Source: Balneolia bacterium (GTDB taxonomy: Bacteria > Bacteroidota > Rhodothermia > Balneolales > Cyclonatronaceae). From it: a stretch of DNA of 40,844 nt. Position numbers and translations under genes: made by a program. The notes below the pieces were generated by a model, which saw only the letters and a program-made list of their open reading frames with translations, was not told where the DNA came from and did no database searches. Each line of letters starts with the position of its first letter. Position 1 is the stretch's first letter. Below are positions 1-8,700 of this stretch, piece by piece. The stretch lies in contig JAIUMA010000028.1 of NCBI GenBank assembly GCA_022565795.1, forward strand, positions 1-40,844. The letters run 5' to 3'.

Positions 1-712
1 CTACCACTCCCCAGGTCGCTTCACCCTCAGTGCGTGTAAGGCCCGGCATTTCATCCATGCGGTCAATTCCGTTAGCCGGTGTGAATTTCATCCCCGCCAG
101 CTCAAGAGCTGGAATATCTCCGGAGCTGTCGCCAATATATGCCATCTGCTCCATCGGGATTTTGCACTTTTCCGAAAGCCAGCGCAAGCCGGAGCCCTTG
201 TTCGAACGACTCATTATTACATTGATTGAAATCTCGGTTCGGTGTACCTCAAAATCCGGATGAGATTTCAGGATATACTCCTTCACCTGTTCATACATTT
301 CTATGATGATTGCCTCATCTGTATGAATGATGCCGACATCAGTTCGTTTGGTGAATTCGATTGCCGATCCATCATAATTCGATATGATATGCGCATCAAC
401 CCATGTACGGATTTCTGCAATTTCTGATTCTCGCCTGCTGTCAAGATGGTCAGGCCAGTGCAGCTTCACCTTTACCGGATCGAACATACCGCCGCCGCTT
501 TCAAATACCAGCGGCTTATAGGCGCCAAGCCACTGCCCCACGGCTTCGACATAGGGTTGTGGCCGGCCGCTGCAGATAGTTACCGGCGGCACCGATGGAT
601 CAGTGCGGCTTCGGTCATTCAAACGACGAATTTCAGCAAGAGCGTCCCAATCCGGGATTTCGAAAGGCATGGTCACACATCCGTCTATATCAAGTACAAA
701 AAGTTTAATCAT
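1..712 (-). CDS. HAD-superfamily phosphatase (type IIB-like), 3' end cut by window edge
   Basis: The minus-strand frame opens with ATG at 712 and stays open for 237 codons to the window edge. The first residues, MIKLFVLDIDGCVT, carry HAD motif I (DxDGxxT; nucleophile Asp8, acid/base Asp10). Near the visible end a lysine (SNKGSG) and then GDSSGDIPAL give motifs III and IV. The long segment between motifs I and III resembles the C2B cap of the Cof/MPGP-type phosphatases, which dephosphorylate small sugar or glycerate phosphates. The substrate cannot be read from sequence. It lies 65 bp downstream of the vWA gene on the same strand, so it may be the last gene of the glycerate-kinase operon. That context makes a phosphoglycerate- or phosphoglycolate-type substrate possible, but this is inference. 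Confidence 0.8.
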   Translation of the reverse strand, partial: MIKLFVLDIDGCVTMPFEIPDWDALAEIRRLNDRSRTDPSVPPVTICSGRPQPYVEAVGQWLGAYKPLVFESGGGMFDPVKVKLHWPDHLDSRRESEIAEIRTWVDAHIISNYDGSAIEFTKRTDVGIIHTDEAIIIEMYEQVKEYILKSHPDFEVHRTEISINVIMSRSNKGSGLRWLSEKCKIPMEQMAYIGDSSGDIPALELAGMKFTPANGIDRMDEMPGLTRTEGEATWGVV

Positions 713-777
713 GAATCAGACCGGTTCAATTTCCGGTAAATAAATAATGGTATATGTGGTTAAAAATACTCCTAATG

Positions 778-1800
778 CTATACGTCTTCCGGCTTTCGGT
801 ATGCCGGTATCATCATAGAGATGACAACCAGAAGCAGTCCTGCAGCGACCGGGTACTGATACCGGTTTGCATAGTCCGAAAAACGCTCTGAAGCGAACTC
901 CCTGCGTTCGAGTTCAGCAAGCTGCGAAATGAATCCATCAATTCGGTCGTTGCCCCTTCGTATTTCGTAATAACTTCCGCGACCAACTTCTGCCATTCGT
1001 CTTAAATTATCAGGTTCAAGACGTGAAATTACAGTACTTCCTGCTCGGTCTCTGTGGTTGCCAATAACCCTGCCCTGGCCATCAAATACAGGAATAGGTG
1101 CACCGGACGTGCTGCCGATACCAACTGTATATATATACACACCCTGGTCTCTAAGCTGATTCAACTCCTGATCAAATCCCGGGCTATGATCCTCACCGTC
1201 CGAGAAAAATAACACAACCTTAGCTGCGTCCCGGGCTGACTGCGGGCGGTCTTCGAAAACACGGGCTGCTTCTCTGAGCGGAGCCCGAAAATCCGTGCCG
1301 GGATGCGGAAACTGATCGGTCGAAGCAAGATCCAGATACATTCTGAATGCCGAGTAATCAGTTGTTAGCGGGGACTGCAGAAATGCCTGATTGGTAAACA
1401 GAACCAGCCCGATTCGGTCGCCCTGCAAACGGTCGACCAGGCTTGAAATTTCAAACTTGGCTTTATCCAGACGGTTGGGCCGAACGTCTTCGGCCAGCAT
1501 ACTTCTTGAAACATCGAGTGCAATCAGCAGATCTACACCCTCTCTTTTCACCTCTCTGATTTCACTGCCCAACTTCGGACCCGCCATTCCGATAATTAGA
1601 AGCGAGAGGCCCGGGTAGAGAAATAAATGCTTCAGCTTTCTGCCGCGACTCCAGCTCTTGGTGCTTAACCTGCCGATGAGATCTTCCGAGAAAAACTTTT
1701 TAAGCTGTTTCTTTCGGCGGGCTCCCACATACCAGCCTGCTGCAAAAAGCAGCACCGGCACCACTAAAAGCCACAAAAGTTGCGAGTGTTCCCAAATCAT
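778..1800 (-). CDS. von Willebrand factor A membrane protein, BatA/BatB-like
   Basis: 340 residues. A hydrophobic helix at about 7-26 and another at about 60-73 anchor the N terminus. A vWA domain begins near residue 89 with the MIDAS motif DVSRS (96-100), followed by the TTD segment and a downstream FFSDGEDH strand that complete the metal site. A last transmembrane helix lies at about 315-334. This layout (two N-terminal helices, vWA, C-terminal helix) is that of the Bat aerotolerance proteins of Bacteroidota and spirochaetes, which normally sit in a moxR-DUF58-batA-batB-batC cluster. None of those partners is visible here; the neighbours are a glycerate kinase and a phosphatase. Its ATG overlaps the TGA of the glycerate kinase gene (ATGA), which indicates translational coupling. 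The family assignment is firm; the cellular role is unknown. Confidence 0.85.
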   Translation of the reverse strand: MIWEHSQLLWLLVVPVLLFAAGWYVGARRKKQLKKFFSEDLIGRLSTKSWSRGRKLKHLFLYPGLSLLIIGMAGPKLGSEIREVKREGVDLLIALDVSRSMLAEDVRPNRLDKAKFEISSLVDRLQGDRIGLVLFTNQAFLQSPLTTDYSAFRMYLDLASTDQFPHPGTDFRAPLREAARVFEDRPQSARDAAKVVLFFSDGEDHSPGFDQELNQLRDQGVYIYTVGIGSTSGAPIPVFDGQGRVIGNHRDRAGSTVISRLEPDNLRRMAEVGRGSYYEIRRGNDRIDGFISQLAELERREFASERFSDYANRYQYPVAAGLLLVVISMMIPAYRKPEDV

Positions 1801-3083
1801 GCGTCAATTAAAATTAGCTGAAAATCCATAACGTTATTCCCCGTCGGGCCGGTAAAAATAAGGTCACCGAGCGTCTTAAAAAAGTGATAGGAGTTGAAAT
1901 CCCTGAGGAAATCATTGGCATCAATGCCGAGCTTTGCAGCCCGGCTGCTCGTGTCTGAAGCTGCAAACGCTCCGGCAACGTCCGTATTGCCGTCTACCCC
2001 GTCGGTTCCTGCGCTCAGGAGCAAAGTGTTTTTCCTGCGGCTGATTTTTTTTGACATCAGCAGGGCAAGATGCTGATTCCGGCCACCTTTGCCATCACCC
2101 TTTACATGCACCGTGCTTTCCCCATGAAAAATAAACGCCCGTTTTCCGCTTTTTTTCTTTCTGAGCTCGCTGGTGATGTACTTCGCGACCTTCTCTGCAT
2201 CCTCGGTGTATTGCTTCTTACTAACTACCGTGCTGTATCCCAGATCACGACAAAGCTTTCCGGCTTCCTGCGCAAACATTCCTGAACTTCCGATAATGTG
2301 CGATTTGTGTTTAGAACGGATTTCATTATTCGGATTGAGGTCTTTTACGCTGAGGTGCTCTATAACAGCTTCCGGAATGCTATCGCTCAGACCAAACTTT
2401 TCAATTACCTTCAGCGCATCTTTTTTCGAGGTATTTGAAGGAGTGGTCGGTCCGCTCGCAATAAAAGCGGGATCGTCTCCGGGTACATCGGAGATGATTA
2501 GCGACGCTGAAACGCCTGATTTCAGAAGGGAAAGCAGCTTGCCGCCTTTAACGTCTGAAAGCTGCTTCCGAACCGTATTCATCTCCTGAATAGTCGCCCC
2601 GCTTTTGAGAAGCGCATCGTAGGTTTTCCTTATTTCCTCCAGCTCAAGGGCGCCAGCCGGCGCCTCCATGAGTGAAGATGCACCTCCCGAAATTAAAAAA
2701 AACACGCAGGCGTCTTCCGGTATAGCTCGGGTAAAGTCCATAAGCTCAAGCGTGGATGCCACGGTCTGCTCATCCGGCCGGGGATGCGTTCCCTCAAAAA
2801 CCTGAATCACGGATAGATTTGATTCCGTCCCCACGGGCGCAATCACAATTCCGTCTTTAATAGCATTGCCCAAAACGTTTTCGAGTCCTGCCGCCATCTG
2901 CACAACGGCCTTTCCGGCGCCTACCACATAAACCGGCGTTTGGGACGAGTCAGCAAGCTTTTTGCCACCGACATTAATATCGGTACCTTTAAGCTCTACA
3001 GCTTTTTTAACGAGATTATCGGGACGCATCTCATCAAGCGTTTTTCGAAAAATATCTGCAGCCGTTCTTCTCAGGGAATCCAT
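1797..3083 (-). CDS. Glycerate 2-kinase (DUF4147/MOFRL family)
   Basis: 428 residues, the usual length for class II glycerate kinases. These enzymes phosphorylate D-glycerate to 2-phosphoglycerate, feeding lower glycolysis from glyoxylate, serine or sugar-acid breakdown. The N-terminal DUF4147 domain has the glycine-rich VVGAGKAV stretch and the serine/glycine-rich FLISGGASSL loop. The C-terminal MOFRL domain has HGESTVHV, GGRNQHLAL and SAGTDGVDG, all family hallmarks. It starts at ATG 3083, with a 208-bp divergent spacer to cysS holding the promoters of both. It leads a minus-strand operon with the vWA gene (4-bp overlap) and the HAD phosphatase. The symbol varies between organisms (gck, garK-like, ttuD), so none is given. 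Confidence 0.92.
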   Translation of the reverse strand: MDSLRRTAADIFRKTLDEMRPDNLVKKAVELKGTDINVGGKKLADSSQTPVYVVGAGKAVVQMAAGLENVLGNAIKDGIVIAPVGTESNLSVIQVFEGTHPRPDEQTVASTLELMDFTRAIPEDACVFFLISGGASSLMEAPAGALELEEIRKTYDALLKSGATIQEMNTVRKQLSDVKGGKLLSLLKSGVSASLIISDVPGDDPAFIASGPTTPSNTSKKDALKVIEKFGLSDSIPEAVIEHLSVKDLNPNNEIRSKHKSHIIGSSGMFAQEAGKLCRDLGYSTVVSKKQYTEDAEKVAKYITSELRKKKSGKRAFIFHGESTVHVKGDGKGGRNQHLALLMSKKISRRKNTLLLSAGTDGVDGNTDVAGAFAASDTSSRAAKLGIDANDFLRDFNSYHFFKTLGDLIFTGPTGNNVMDFQLILIDA

Positions 3084-3291
3084 AAGCTTCTAAAGTTTTG
3101 GGTTTCAGGATGATAATTGAATTGATAACATGTTGCGATTCATCAAAATAAACAAATCGGATGAGCCATCGTTCAGTTTGTTATGCCCCTATATCAGATC
3201 AATAAAGCGACAATTCCTTCCTGTTACTTTGTGCGGTGTTTCGTATTTTGTAAAATTGCATAAGAATGCACAAACCGAATATTATTTTTTT

Positions 3292-4764
3292 ATGACCGAG
3301 ATCCACATACAAAATACCCTGAGCCGCAAAAAAGAGCGTTTCGAACCGATTACAGACGGATTTGTTGGTATTTATGTTTGCGGTCCCACCGTGTACGGCG
3401 ATGCACATCTCGGGCACGCCAAGAGCTACACTTCCTTCGACGTTGTAGTGCGCTATTTCCGCTATAAAGGCTACAAAGTTCGCTACGTACAAAACATCAC
3501 CGATGTGGGCCACCTTACGGACGATGCCGATGAGGGCGAAGACAAACTCGCTAAGCAGAGCCGTATTGAGCGAATGGAACCGATGGAAGTTGCGGAAAAG
3601 TACACCAATCGCTACTTCGAGGATATGGATAAACTCGGCCTGCTTCGGCCGGACATCGCACCGCGGGCAACCGGCCATATTCCTGAACAGATTGAGATGA
3701 TCCAGCAGCTCATCGAGAACGGCCACGCCTACGAATCGGGCGGCAACGTCTATTTCGACGTGACTTCCGATCCTAATTATGGTCAGCTGAGCGGCCGCAG
3801 CCTTGATGATGCCGAATCCGGAACCCGGGTGCAGACGGCGGGCGATAAGCGTCACCCTTCCGACTTTGCGCTCTGGAAAAAAGCCGATGAGTCTCACCTC
3901 ATGAAATGGTCATCGCCCTGGGGCATTGGCTACCCGGGCTGGCATATCGAATGCTCGGCAATGAGCACCAAATACCTCGGCGACAGCTTCGATATTCACG
4001 GCGGTGGTCTGGAAAATCAGTTCCCGCACCACGAATGCGAAATCGCACAAAGTACGTGCGCACACGGCAACACTCGTACACACCCGTTCGTGAAGTACTG
4101 GATGCACAACAACATGGTTACGCTCGAAGGTCACAAAATGGGCAAATCATTGGGCAACGCGATTTCCTTACGCCAGTTTTACGACGGAAGCCACAAGCTG
4201 CTCACCCGCTCCTGGGATCCCCTGGTGATACGATTCTTCCTGCTCCAAAGCCACTATCGTAGTACAACTGACTTCAGTGAGAAAGCCCTTGAAGCGGCCG
4301 AAAGCGGATACAACAACCTTAAAACCTATTTGGCTGACCTCACGAAGTTTGCTGAGACGGATAAGAAAACGGGTGAAGCCATCCCGCTCGAATCTATTGT
4401 CTCAGAAATTGAGGGCTCCATGAACGACGACTTCAATACCGCACAGGCAATAGCTCACATATTTACGAGCATCAAGTCGGTAAGAGCTGCGTGCAACAGC
4501 GGGAAAGTTCCGCCTAACCTGAGCGAGTATCTGGAATGGATGAAAACTTTCCTGAATGATGTACTGGCAATCTGGCCGGATTTCAGCGAGTCGCAGGCTG
4601 GTGACGAAAAAATCACCGGCGGTCTTATGGAGCTTATCATCGAGCTGAGAAAAGAGGCGCGTCAATCCAAGAACTGGGCCGTTGCCGACCAGATTCGCGA
4701 CAAGCTGAACGAGCTGGGCATCACCATTAACGACACGCCCGAAGGCACCACCTGGTCGGCCTGA
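3292..4764 (+). CDS. cysS: Cysteinyl-tRNA synthetase
   Basis: Charges tRNA-Cys in the cytoplasm. I start the gene at ATG 3292 (490 aa). The same frame is open from 3130, but the extra 54 residues match nothing in the family, and [15 protein letters not shown] is a typical CysRS beginning. Class I signature HLGH (39-42, HIGH-type) follows the zinc ligand Cys30 (VCGPTVYG). The other zinc ligands lie in HIECSAM and HHECEIAQ, and the KMSKS loop reads KMGKS. A helical C-terminal domain ends near EGTTWSA. About 20 residues upstream of the KMSKS loop sits the anticodon-side insertion expected for bacteria. There is no clear Shine-Dalgarno site; an A/T-rich run precedes the ATG. lgt follows 56 bp downstream. 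Confidence 0.96.
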   Translation: MTEIHIQNTLSRKKERFEPITDGFVGIYVCGPTVYGDAHLGHAKSYTSFDVVVRYFRYKGYKVRYVQNITDVGHLTDDADEGEDKLAKQSRIERMEPMEVAEKYTNRYFEDMDKLGLLRPDIAPRATGHIPEQIEMIQQLIENGHAYESGGNVYFDVTSDPNYGQLSGRSLDDAESGTRVQTAGDKRHPSDFALWKKADESHLMKWSSPWGIGYPGWHIECSAMSTKYLGDSFDIHGGGLENQFPHHECEIAQSTCAHGNTRTHPFVKYWMHNNMVTLEGHKMGKSLGNAISLRQFYDGSHKLLTRSWDPLVIRFFLLQSHYRSTTDFSEKALEAAESGYNNLKTYLADLTKFAETDKKTGEAIPLESIVSEIEGSMNDDFNTAQAIAHIFTSIKSVRAACNSGKVPPNLSEYLEWMKTFLNDVLAIWPDFSESQAGDEKITGGLMELIIELRKEARQSKNWAVADQIRDKLNELGITINDTPEGTTWSA

Positions 4765-4820
4765 CCGCCACCACTGAAGCCATCACACTATATTCTGACT
4801 GAACTACTAAAAAAATATAC

Positions 4821-5894
4821 ATGAATTCTTCTTATTTCGTCTGGCACGGCGATCCGGTGATGTTCGAGTTCGGCCCGATCGGCCTTCCGTTCGACATCAG
4901 CATTTTTGGTCTTTTGCTGTCTGTTGTACTCATCTATCTGGGGTACAATCAGCTCGACAAAACCTACAATCCGCAGCCCGATAAAAGAAGAAAAAAAGCG
5001 AAAGAGGCTAAGAAGCAGAAATCCAACATTCCGGCTACCCACTTGTGGGCTATGGTGATCGGACTGATTGCAGCAGGACAACTACTGTTTCTCGTTATCC
5101 CTTCACCGGTCATCAGCAATATCGGCCCGATAGAGATGCGGTGGTATGGTTTTGGTTTTGCGATGGCCTTCATTCTGGGCTACTTCATAGGCTCGTCTAT
5201 GTTCCGCCATGCCGGATTCAAACAGGAAGATGCCGATGCACTTCTAACCTATCTCTTTGTGGGAACCATTGTTGGAGCCCGTCTTGGCGAGGTGATTTTC
5301 TACAATCCGGAATACTATCTGCGCAATCCAGCCGAAATCATTATGATCTGGAAAGGCGGACTTGCCAGCCATGGCGCTTTCATCGGTAATATTCTGGCTA
5401 TCTGGCTGTATGTAAGAAAACGTCCGCATATCACCTACATATGGGTGCTGGACCGAATGACCATTCCTTTCGCAATAGGAGGTGTGTTCGTTCGAATAGG
5501 CAACTTTTTCAATTCAGAAATATACGGGCTTCCTACCGATGTATCGTGGGCGGTAATTTTCGAGCGCGTGGATATGCTTCCACGCCATCCGTCCATGCTG
5601 TACGAAGCCGGTGTCGGTTTATTGCTGTTTGTTATTCTATGGGGAATGTACAAATACTGGAGGCATCAGCCTCCCGCAGGCGCGCTTTTAGGAACATTCC
5701 TTACGGTACTTTTCACCGGTCGGTTCCTGATTGAGATAACCAAAGTCGAGCAGGCTGACTTTGCCGTGGAATGGATTGTGGGCATGGGCCAACTGCTCAG
5801 CATCCCGCTGGTTATTGCCGGGCTTTATATTCTCATTTCCCGAGTTGACTGGAAAAAGCACGGACGTGCGGAAGCACCGGAAAAATCAGCTTAA
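4821..5894 (+). CDS. lgt: Prolipoprotein diacylglyceryl transferase
   Basis: Inner-membrane enzyme that moves diacylglycerol from phosphatidylglycerol to the lipobox cysteine of preprolipoproteins. 357 residues with about seven membrane helices. The signature segment RIGNFFNSEIYG is present (invariant Asn and Glu), and so are HGAF, the catalytic-histidine region, and RHPSMLYEA. The first two helices are separated by a strongly basic stretch (about residues 53-69, rich in Lys and Arg) that is longer than in E. coli Lgt and probably faces the cytoplasm. The N-terminal HGDPVMFEFGPIGLPFDI segment is family-like, which supports ATG 4821. It lies between cysS and a phosphohexomutase on the same strand. 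A substrate, the lipoprotein encoded at 8701-12036, is in this window. Confidence 0.95.
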   Translation: MNSSYFVWHGDPVMFEFGPIGLPFDISIFGLLLSVVLIYLGYNQLDKTYNPQPDKRRKKAKEAKKQKSNIPATHLWAMVIGLIAAGQLLFLVIPSPVISNIGPIEMRWYGFGFAMAFILGYFIGSSMFRHAGFKQEDADALLTYLFVGTIVGARLGEVIFYNPEYYLRNPAEIIMIWKGGLASHGAFIGNILAIWLYVRKRPHITYIWVLDRMTIPFAIGGVFVRIGNFFNSEIYGLPTDVSWAVIFERVDMLPRHPSMLYEAGVGLLLFVILWGMYKYWRHQPPAGALLGTFLTVLFTGRFLIEITKVEQADFAVEWIVGMGQLLSIPLVIAGLYILISRVDWKKHGRAEAPEKSA

Positions 5895-5959
5895 AAAAAC
5901 GCATTAGAACAAAAACTGCAGAGTTTATCAGCACCTTTATCATCCAATAATTTTCTTAC

Positions 5960-7378
5960 ATGTCTGACATTAAATTTGGTACCGACGGCTGGAGAGCCAT
6001 AATCGCAGAGCAATACACTTTTGATAACGTAGCCCGCGTTGCAGCGGCTACTGCTGCCTGGATTAAAGACAGCGGTGTTACCTCAAACGGCGTAGTTATG
6101 GGCTATGATGCCCGCTTTCTCAGCCGTGAGTTTGCGGTGCTTGCAGCCCGCGTCATCACTTCAGAGGGTGTTCAGGTCAGGCTCTCTAACGACATCACCC
6201 CAACTCCTGCGGTGAGCCTGGGCGCGCAGCAGTTCAATGCCGTTGGTGTGGTAATTACGGCAAGCCATAATCCTCCGGAATACAACGGCTACAAAATCAA
6301 GGCGCCGTTTGGAGGATCAGCATCCCCTGCACAAATTCGCGAAGTTGAAGCCCGTATTCCCGACACCTTCAGCTATTCGACGCTGGAATCTCTGGATGAT
6401 TTGATGGAGCAGAAATCCATCGTCCCGATTGACCTCAACCAGCGCTATCTGGACATCATCCGTGAGCGAATTGATCTGGATTTAATTGCAAAACACGGCG
6501 CTAAAATCGCCCATGATTCCATGTTTGGATCGGGATCCGGAATGATCTCTGCGCTTTTAGGCGATCAGGTGATCAACCTGCACGATGACCGCAATCCCGG
6601 TTTTCACGGCACGAACCCCGAGCCGATTGTCAAGAATCTGATTGAGCTTCCTGAGGTAATCCGCGAGAACAGCTGCTTCCTTGGAATCGCAAACGACGGA
6701 GATGCCGATCGTGTAGGCATGTTCGACGAAAACGGTAACTATGTGGATTCACATCAGATTCTGTCGCTGCTTGCCAAGTATATGGCAGATACGCGCGGAC
6801 TAAAAGGTGAACTTGTGAAAACTATCTCCACCACCGACATGATGCGCAAACAAGCCGAAAAGTATGGACTAACCATCCACACCACGCCAATCGGGTTCAA
6901 ATACATCACAGAGAAAATACTTGAGGGTGATGTGCTCGTTTGCGGAGAAGAGTCTGGTGGTATCGCCGTGAAAGGCCATTTGGCTGAGCGTGACGGCATC
7001 TATATAGGTCTGTTGATTGCAGAAATGTGCGCCAGACGCGGTAAATCGCTAAGCGCATTGGTGCAGGAATTGTTCGATGAATTCGGCGAGCACCATTGCC
7101 GCCGTAATGACCTTCACACTACCGAAAAGCGCAAACTGGCCATGATTGATTTCTGCAAGGGTGAAAAACTGACTTCCATCGGCGGTTCTAAGGTTGTGAA
7201 GACTGAGCAGCCCGACGGTATCAAACACTGGCTCGAAGACGGCGGCTGGCTGCTTGTAAGAGCTTCCGGTACCGAGCCCGTGCTCCGCATCTATTCGGAA
7301 GCATCGACGCCCGAACGTGCTCAGCAGCTTGTGAATGAAGTAAGCGAAATGGTGGAATCGGACGTGATTTTTAGCTAG
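5960..7378 (+). CDS. Phosphoglucomutase/phosphomannomutase family (alpha-D-phosphohexomutase)
   Basis: 472 residues with all four loops of the phosphohexomutase superfamily. The phosphoserine loop is TASHNPPEYNG (Ser102). The Mg-binding loop is NDGDADR (Asp246, Asp248, Asp250). The sugar-binding loop is GEESGG (329-334), and the phosphate-binding loop is RASGTEPVLRIY (434 onward). It interconverts hexose 1- and 6-phosphates. The GEESGG loop is that of glucose/mannose mutases rather than GlmM, and the length is typical of the PGM/PMM group in Bacteroidota. Whether glucose or mannose is preferred cannot be told from sequence. It starts at ATG 5960, 65 bp after lgt, and is followed tail-to-tail by a small membrane protein gene. 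A role in supplying nucleotide sugars or glycogen is likely by family. Confidence 0.92.
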   Translation: MSDIKFGTDGWRAIIAEQYTFDNVARVAAATAAWIKDSGVTSNGVVMGYDARFLSREFAVLAARVITSEGVQVRLSNDITPTPAVSLGAQQFNAVGVVITASHNPPEYNGYKIKAPFGGSASPAQIREVEARIPDTFSYSTLESLDDLMEQKSIVPIDLNQRYLDIIRERIDLDLIAKHGAKIAHDSMFGSGSGMISALLGDQVINLHDDRNPGFHGTNPEPIVKNLIELPEVIRENSCFLGIANDGDADRVGMFDENGNYVDSHQILSLLAKYMADTRGLKGELVKTISTTDMMRKQAEKYGLTIHTTPIGFKYITEKILEGDVLVCGEESGGIAVKGHLAERDGIYIGLLIAEMCARRGKSLSALVQELFDEFGEHHCRRNDLHTTEKRKLAMIDFCKGEKLTSIGGSKVVKTEQPDGIKHWLEDGGWLLVRASGTEPVLRIYSEASTPERAQQLVNEVSEMVESDVIFS

Positions 7379-7401
7379 TACCAGTCGAATAAAGGGGCGG
7401 A

Positions 7402-7764
7402 TCAGATAATCAGCACCAGAATGTTCGCAAGGCTGAACAGCAAACCGAAAATAAGGGCCACTACCATGAAAGGTCGTGGCACCTTCAGTTCCTGAATTTC
7501 TTCGGGCGTCTCAAGTTCACGAACCATCAGGAAGCTTGAGATAAATCCGGCGATTACATATGAAACGAATAGAATAGGAACCAGCAGTTTCAGGCCGTAC
7601 AGCTCTTCACTGAAAAGATAAATTAAGCTGATAACCAACCAGACAACTTCTACGGTTGAGGCAACGGAGCTGATTTTGCTGGCTTTGCCGTTTTCTCTGA
7701 GCAAGTGAACGGCATCAAAAATGAGAATAAGCCCAACAAGAACGCTAACGGGTGTATAGAGCAT
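7402..7764 (-). CDS. Small four-helix membrane protein, function unknown
   Basis: 120 residues that I do not recognise as a named family. Four hydrophobic segments can be seen: about 3-21, 38-54, 58-80 and 98-119. Short charged loops separate them (LLRENGKASK, and LETPEEIQELKVPRP). The loop after helix 3, rich in Glu and Pro, is probably cytoplasmic. It starts at ATG 7764. The stop at 7402-7404 is 23 bp from the end of the convergent mutase gene, with no hairpin between them. There is no signal peptidase or lipobox motif. The gene stands alone, with 136 bp separating it from the toxin gene upstream on the same strand. Its composition matches the neighbours, so there is no sign of recent transfer. 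Confidence 0.7.
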   Translation of the reverse strand: MLYTPVSVLVGLILIFDAVHLLRENGKASKISSVASTVEVVWLVISLIYLFSEELYGLKLLVPILFVSYVIAGFISSFLMVRELETPEEIQELKVPRPFMVVALIFGLLFSLANILVLII

Positions 7765-7900
7765 AGAGTGTGAGGCGGAGAAAATGGGCTTGAAATTGCG
7801 GTATTTGTAAGCTGTAAAAGTGCAGATGATTTCCCAAAGTTACAAATCCGCTTTTTCTCCTCTTTGCATCATGATATCGGAAAAATCTCCGGGCCTGCTA

Positions 7901-8236
7901 CTACATATCCCCTAATTCGAACAGTTGTAAGAGTCTTACGTTTAGCTCGTTCATCTCGCGGGTCGAAAGCGTGCCCAGTCTTCCTGTGATGTATTCCTTG
8001 TCGATGGTAATCATTTTGTTTAACCTTACCAGCGATCTTCTCTTGAGTCCGTTCCCCTTTTTAGGGTGAAGGATGAGGTCGCATTCGTCCTGCAGCTCTA
8101 CCTGAGTAGTGATGAATGCTACCGTAGCGCTGCCCTCATTGTCGAGGCCAAGGACCAAAGCCGGAACAAGCTTTAGATTCCCGTGTGCTTCGCTTTGATA
8201 CGACAGCGGTATTAAAACAATATCTCCTTTAAACAT
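7901..8236 (-). CDS. MazF/PemK-family mRNA interferase toxin
   Basis: 111 residues. It opens with KGDIVLIPL, the conserved MazF/PemK first strand, then LVPALVLG, equivalent to the RPALVL strand of the fold, and VAFITTQ. The second half, RSLVRLNKMITIDKEYITGRLGTLS, is characteristic of the family: a basic strand carrying the active-site Ser/Thr region, followed by the closing helix. Relatives cut single-stranded RNA at short motifs. Its ATG lies directly after the TAA of the upstream small gene (no spacer), the usual antitoxin-then-toxin order and coupling. The spacing and order support a two-gene toxin-antitoxin operon. The target sequence cannot be predicted from this. Confidence 0.85.
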   Translation of the reverse strand: MFKGDIVLIPLSYQSEAHGNLKLVPALVLGLDNEGSATVAFITTQVELQDECDLILHPKKGNGLKRRSLVRLNKMITIDKEYITGRLGTLSTREMNELNVRLLQLFELGDM

Positions 8237-8455
8237 TTAGTACTTCTCTTTAAGGTCATCCAGTGTATAAATCTCTTCTTCGTCTTCAAGAAACGACAGC
8301 GAAAGAATATTGCATGAAAGTTCACATAGATGCTTTGCTCTGGAAATTCCGTAGTGCTTCTCTACTTGCTCCGGGCTTTTGCCGTCGTTCCTGAATGTGC
8401 CGTTCATCTGACCGTTATGTATTTCAAGGTCAGGAGCCTTGGATTCATCAAACAT
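8237..8455 (-). CDS. Putative antitoxin partner of the MazF/PemK toxin
   Basis: A 72-residue acidic protein, beginning MFDESKAPDLEIHNGQM and ending YTLDDLKEKY. The stop is immediately followed by the toxin's ATG. I choose ATG 8455. The frame is open to a TTG at 8566 (109 residues), but no ATG lies in the extension, and the shorter form has normal antitoxin length. The middle (GKSPEQVEKHYGISRAKHLCELS) could be a short DNA-binding helix region. The acidic C-terminal third (SFLEDEEEIYTLDDLKEKY) is the type of tail that wraps the toxin in MazE-like partners. I do not recognise the family; the role is inferred from position and size. A perfect 11-bp direct repeat lies just upstream (8459-8469 and 8525-8535). 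Confidence 0.6.
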   Translation of the reverse strand: MFDESKAPDLEIHNGQMNGTFRNDGKSPEQVEKHYGISRAKHLCELSCNILSLSFLEDEEEIYTLDDLKEKY

Positions 8456-8458
8456 GAA

Positions 8459-8535
8459 TAAATAACGTTGGTTAATGTTGCTAAGATGACACCTCAAACC
8501 CTGCCATCTGGCTATTCGTTCATGTAAATAACGTT
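8459..8535. repeat. 11-bp direct repeat in toxin-antitoxin upstream region
   Basis: TAAATAACGTT occurs at 8459-8469 and again at 8525-8535, 66 bp apart, and each copy is preceded by CATG. On the minus strand each copy is AACGTTATTTA followed within 1-3 bases by an ATG. One is the proposed antitoxin start and the other opens only a three-codon frame. The core AACGTT is a palindrome. The copies could be operator sites for autoregulation by the antitoxin complex, as in many type II modules, or a duplicated start region. Confidence 0.5.
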
Positions 8536-8629
8536 TTTTAAAGGAGTGGAATTCATCAACAGGCAAACCAAAACTGCTTTTACATTCGAAATTGATTGAC
8601 GCTCAAAAGCTTAATACTCTGTATAAACC

Positions 8630-8665
8630 AAGAAAGGGATTCGGCAAAAGCCAAATCCCTTTCTT
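8630..8665 (-). terminator. Hairpin terminator after the amidohydrolase gene
   Basis: AAGAAAGGGATT-C-GGC, a loop of AAAA, then GCC-A-AATCCCTTTCTT: a 15-bp stem with one mismatch. It lies 35 bp beyond the stop of the large amidohydrolase gene on the minus strand. The A-rich and T-rich ends of the arms replace a separate U-tract, as is common in Bacteroidota terminators. It is nearly symmetrical and could act on both strands. It also insulates the toxin-antitoxin operon from readthrough. Confidence 0.75.
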
Positions 8666-8700
8666 GTATAAATCTCTAAAAGAATCAGTTCAACCCTTAG

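Noticed and set aside
3130-3291. Extra 54 N-terminal residues for cysS from an upstream ATG
   Set aside because: The segment has no family similarity, and the expected CysRS start [10 protein letters not shown] lies at 3292. The region is more likely promoter and leader.
3199-3897. 232-codon frame opposite cysS
   Set aside because: Antisense shadow with no recognisable domain, lying over the highly conserved catalytic core of CysRS.
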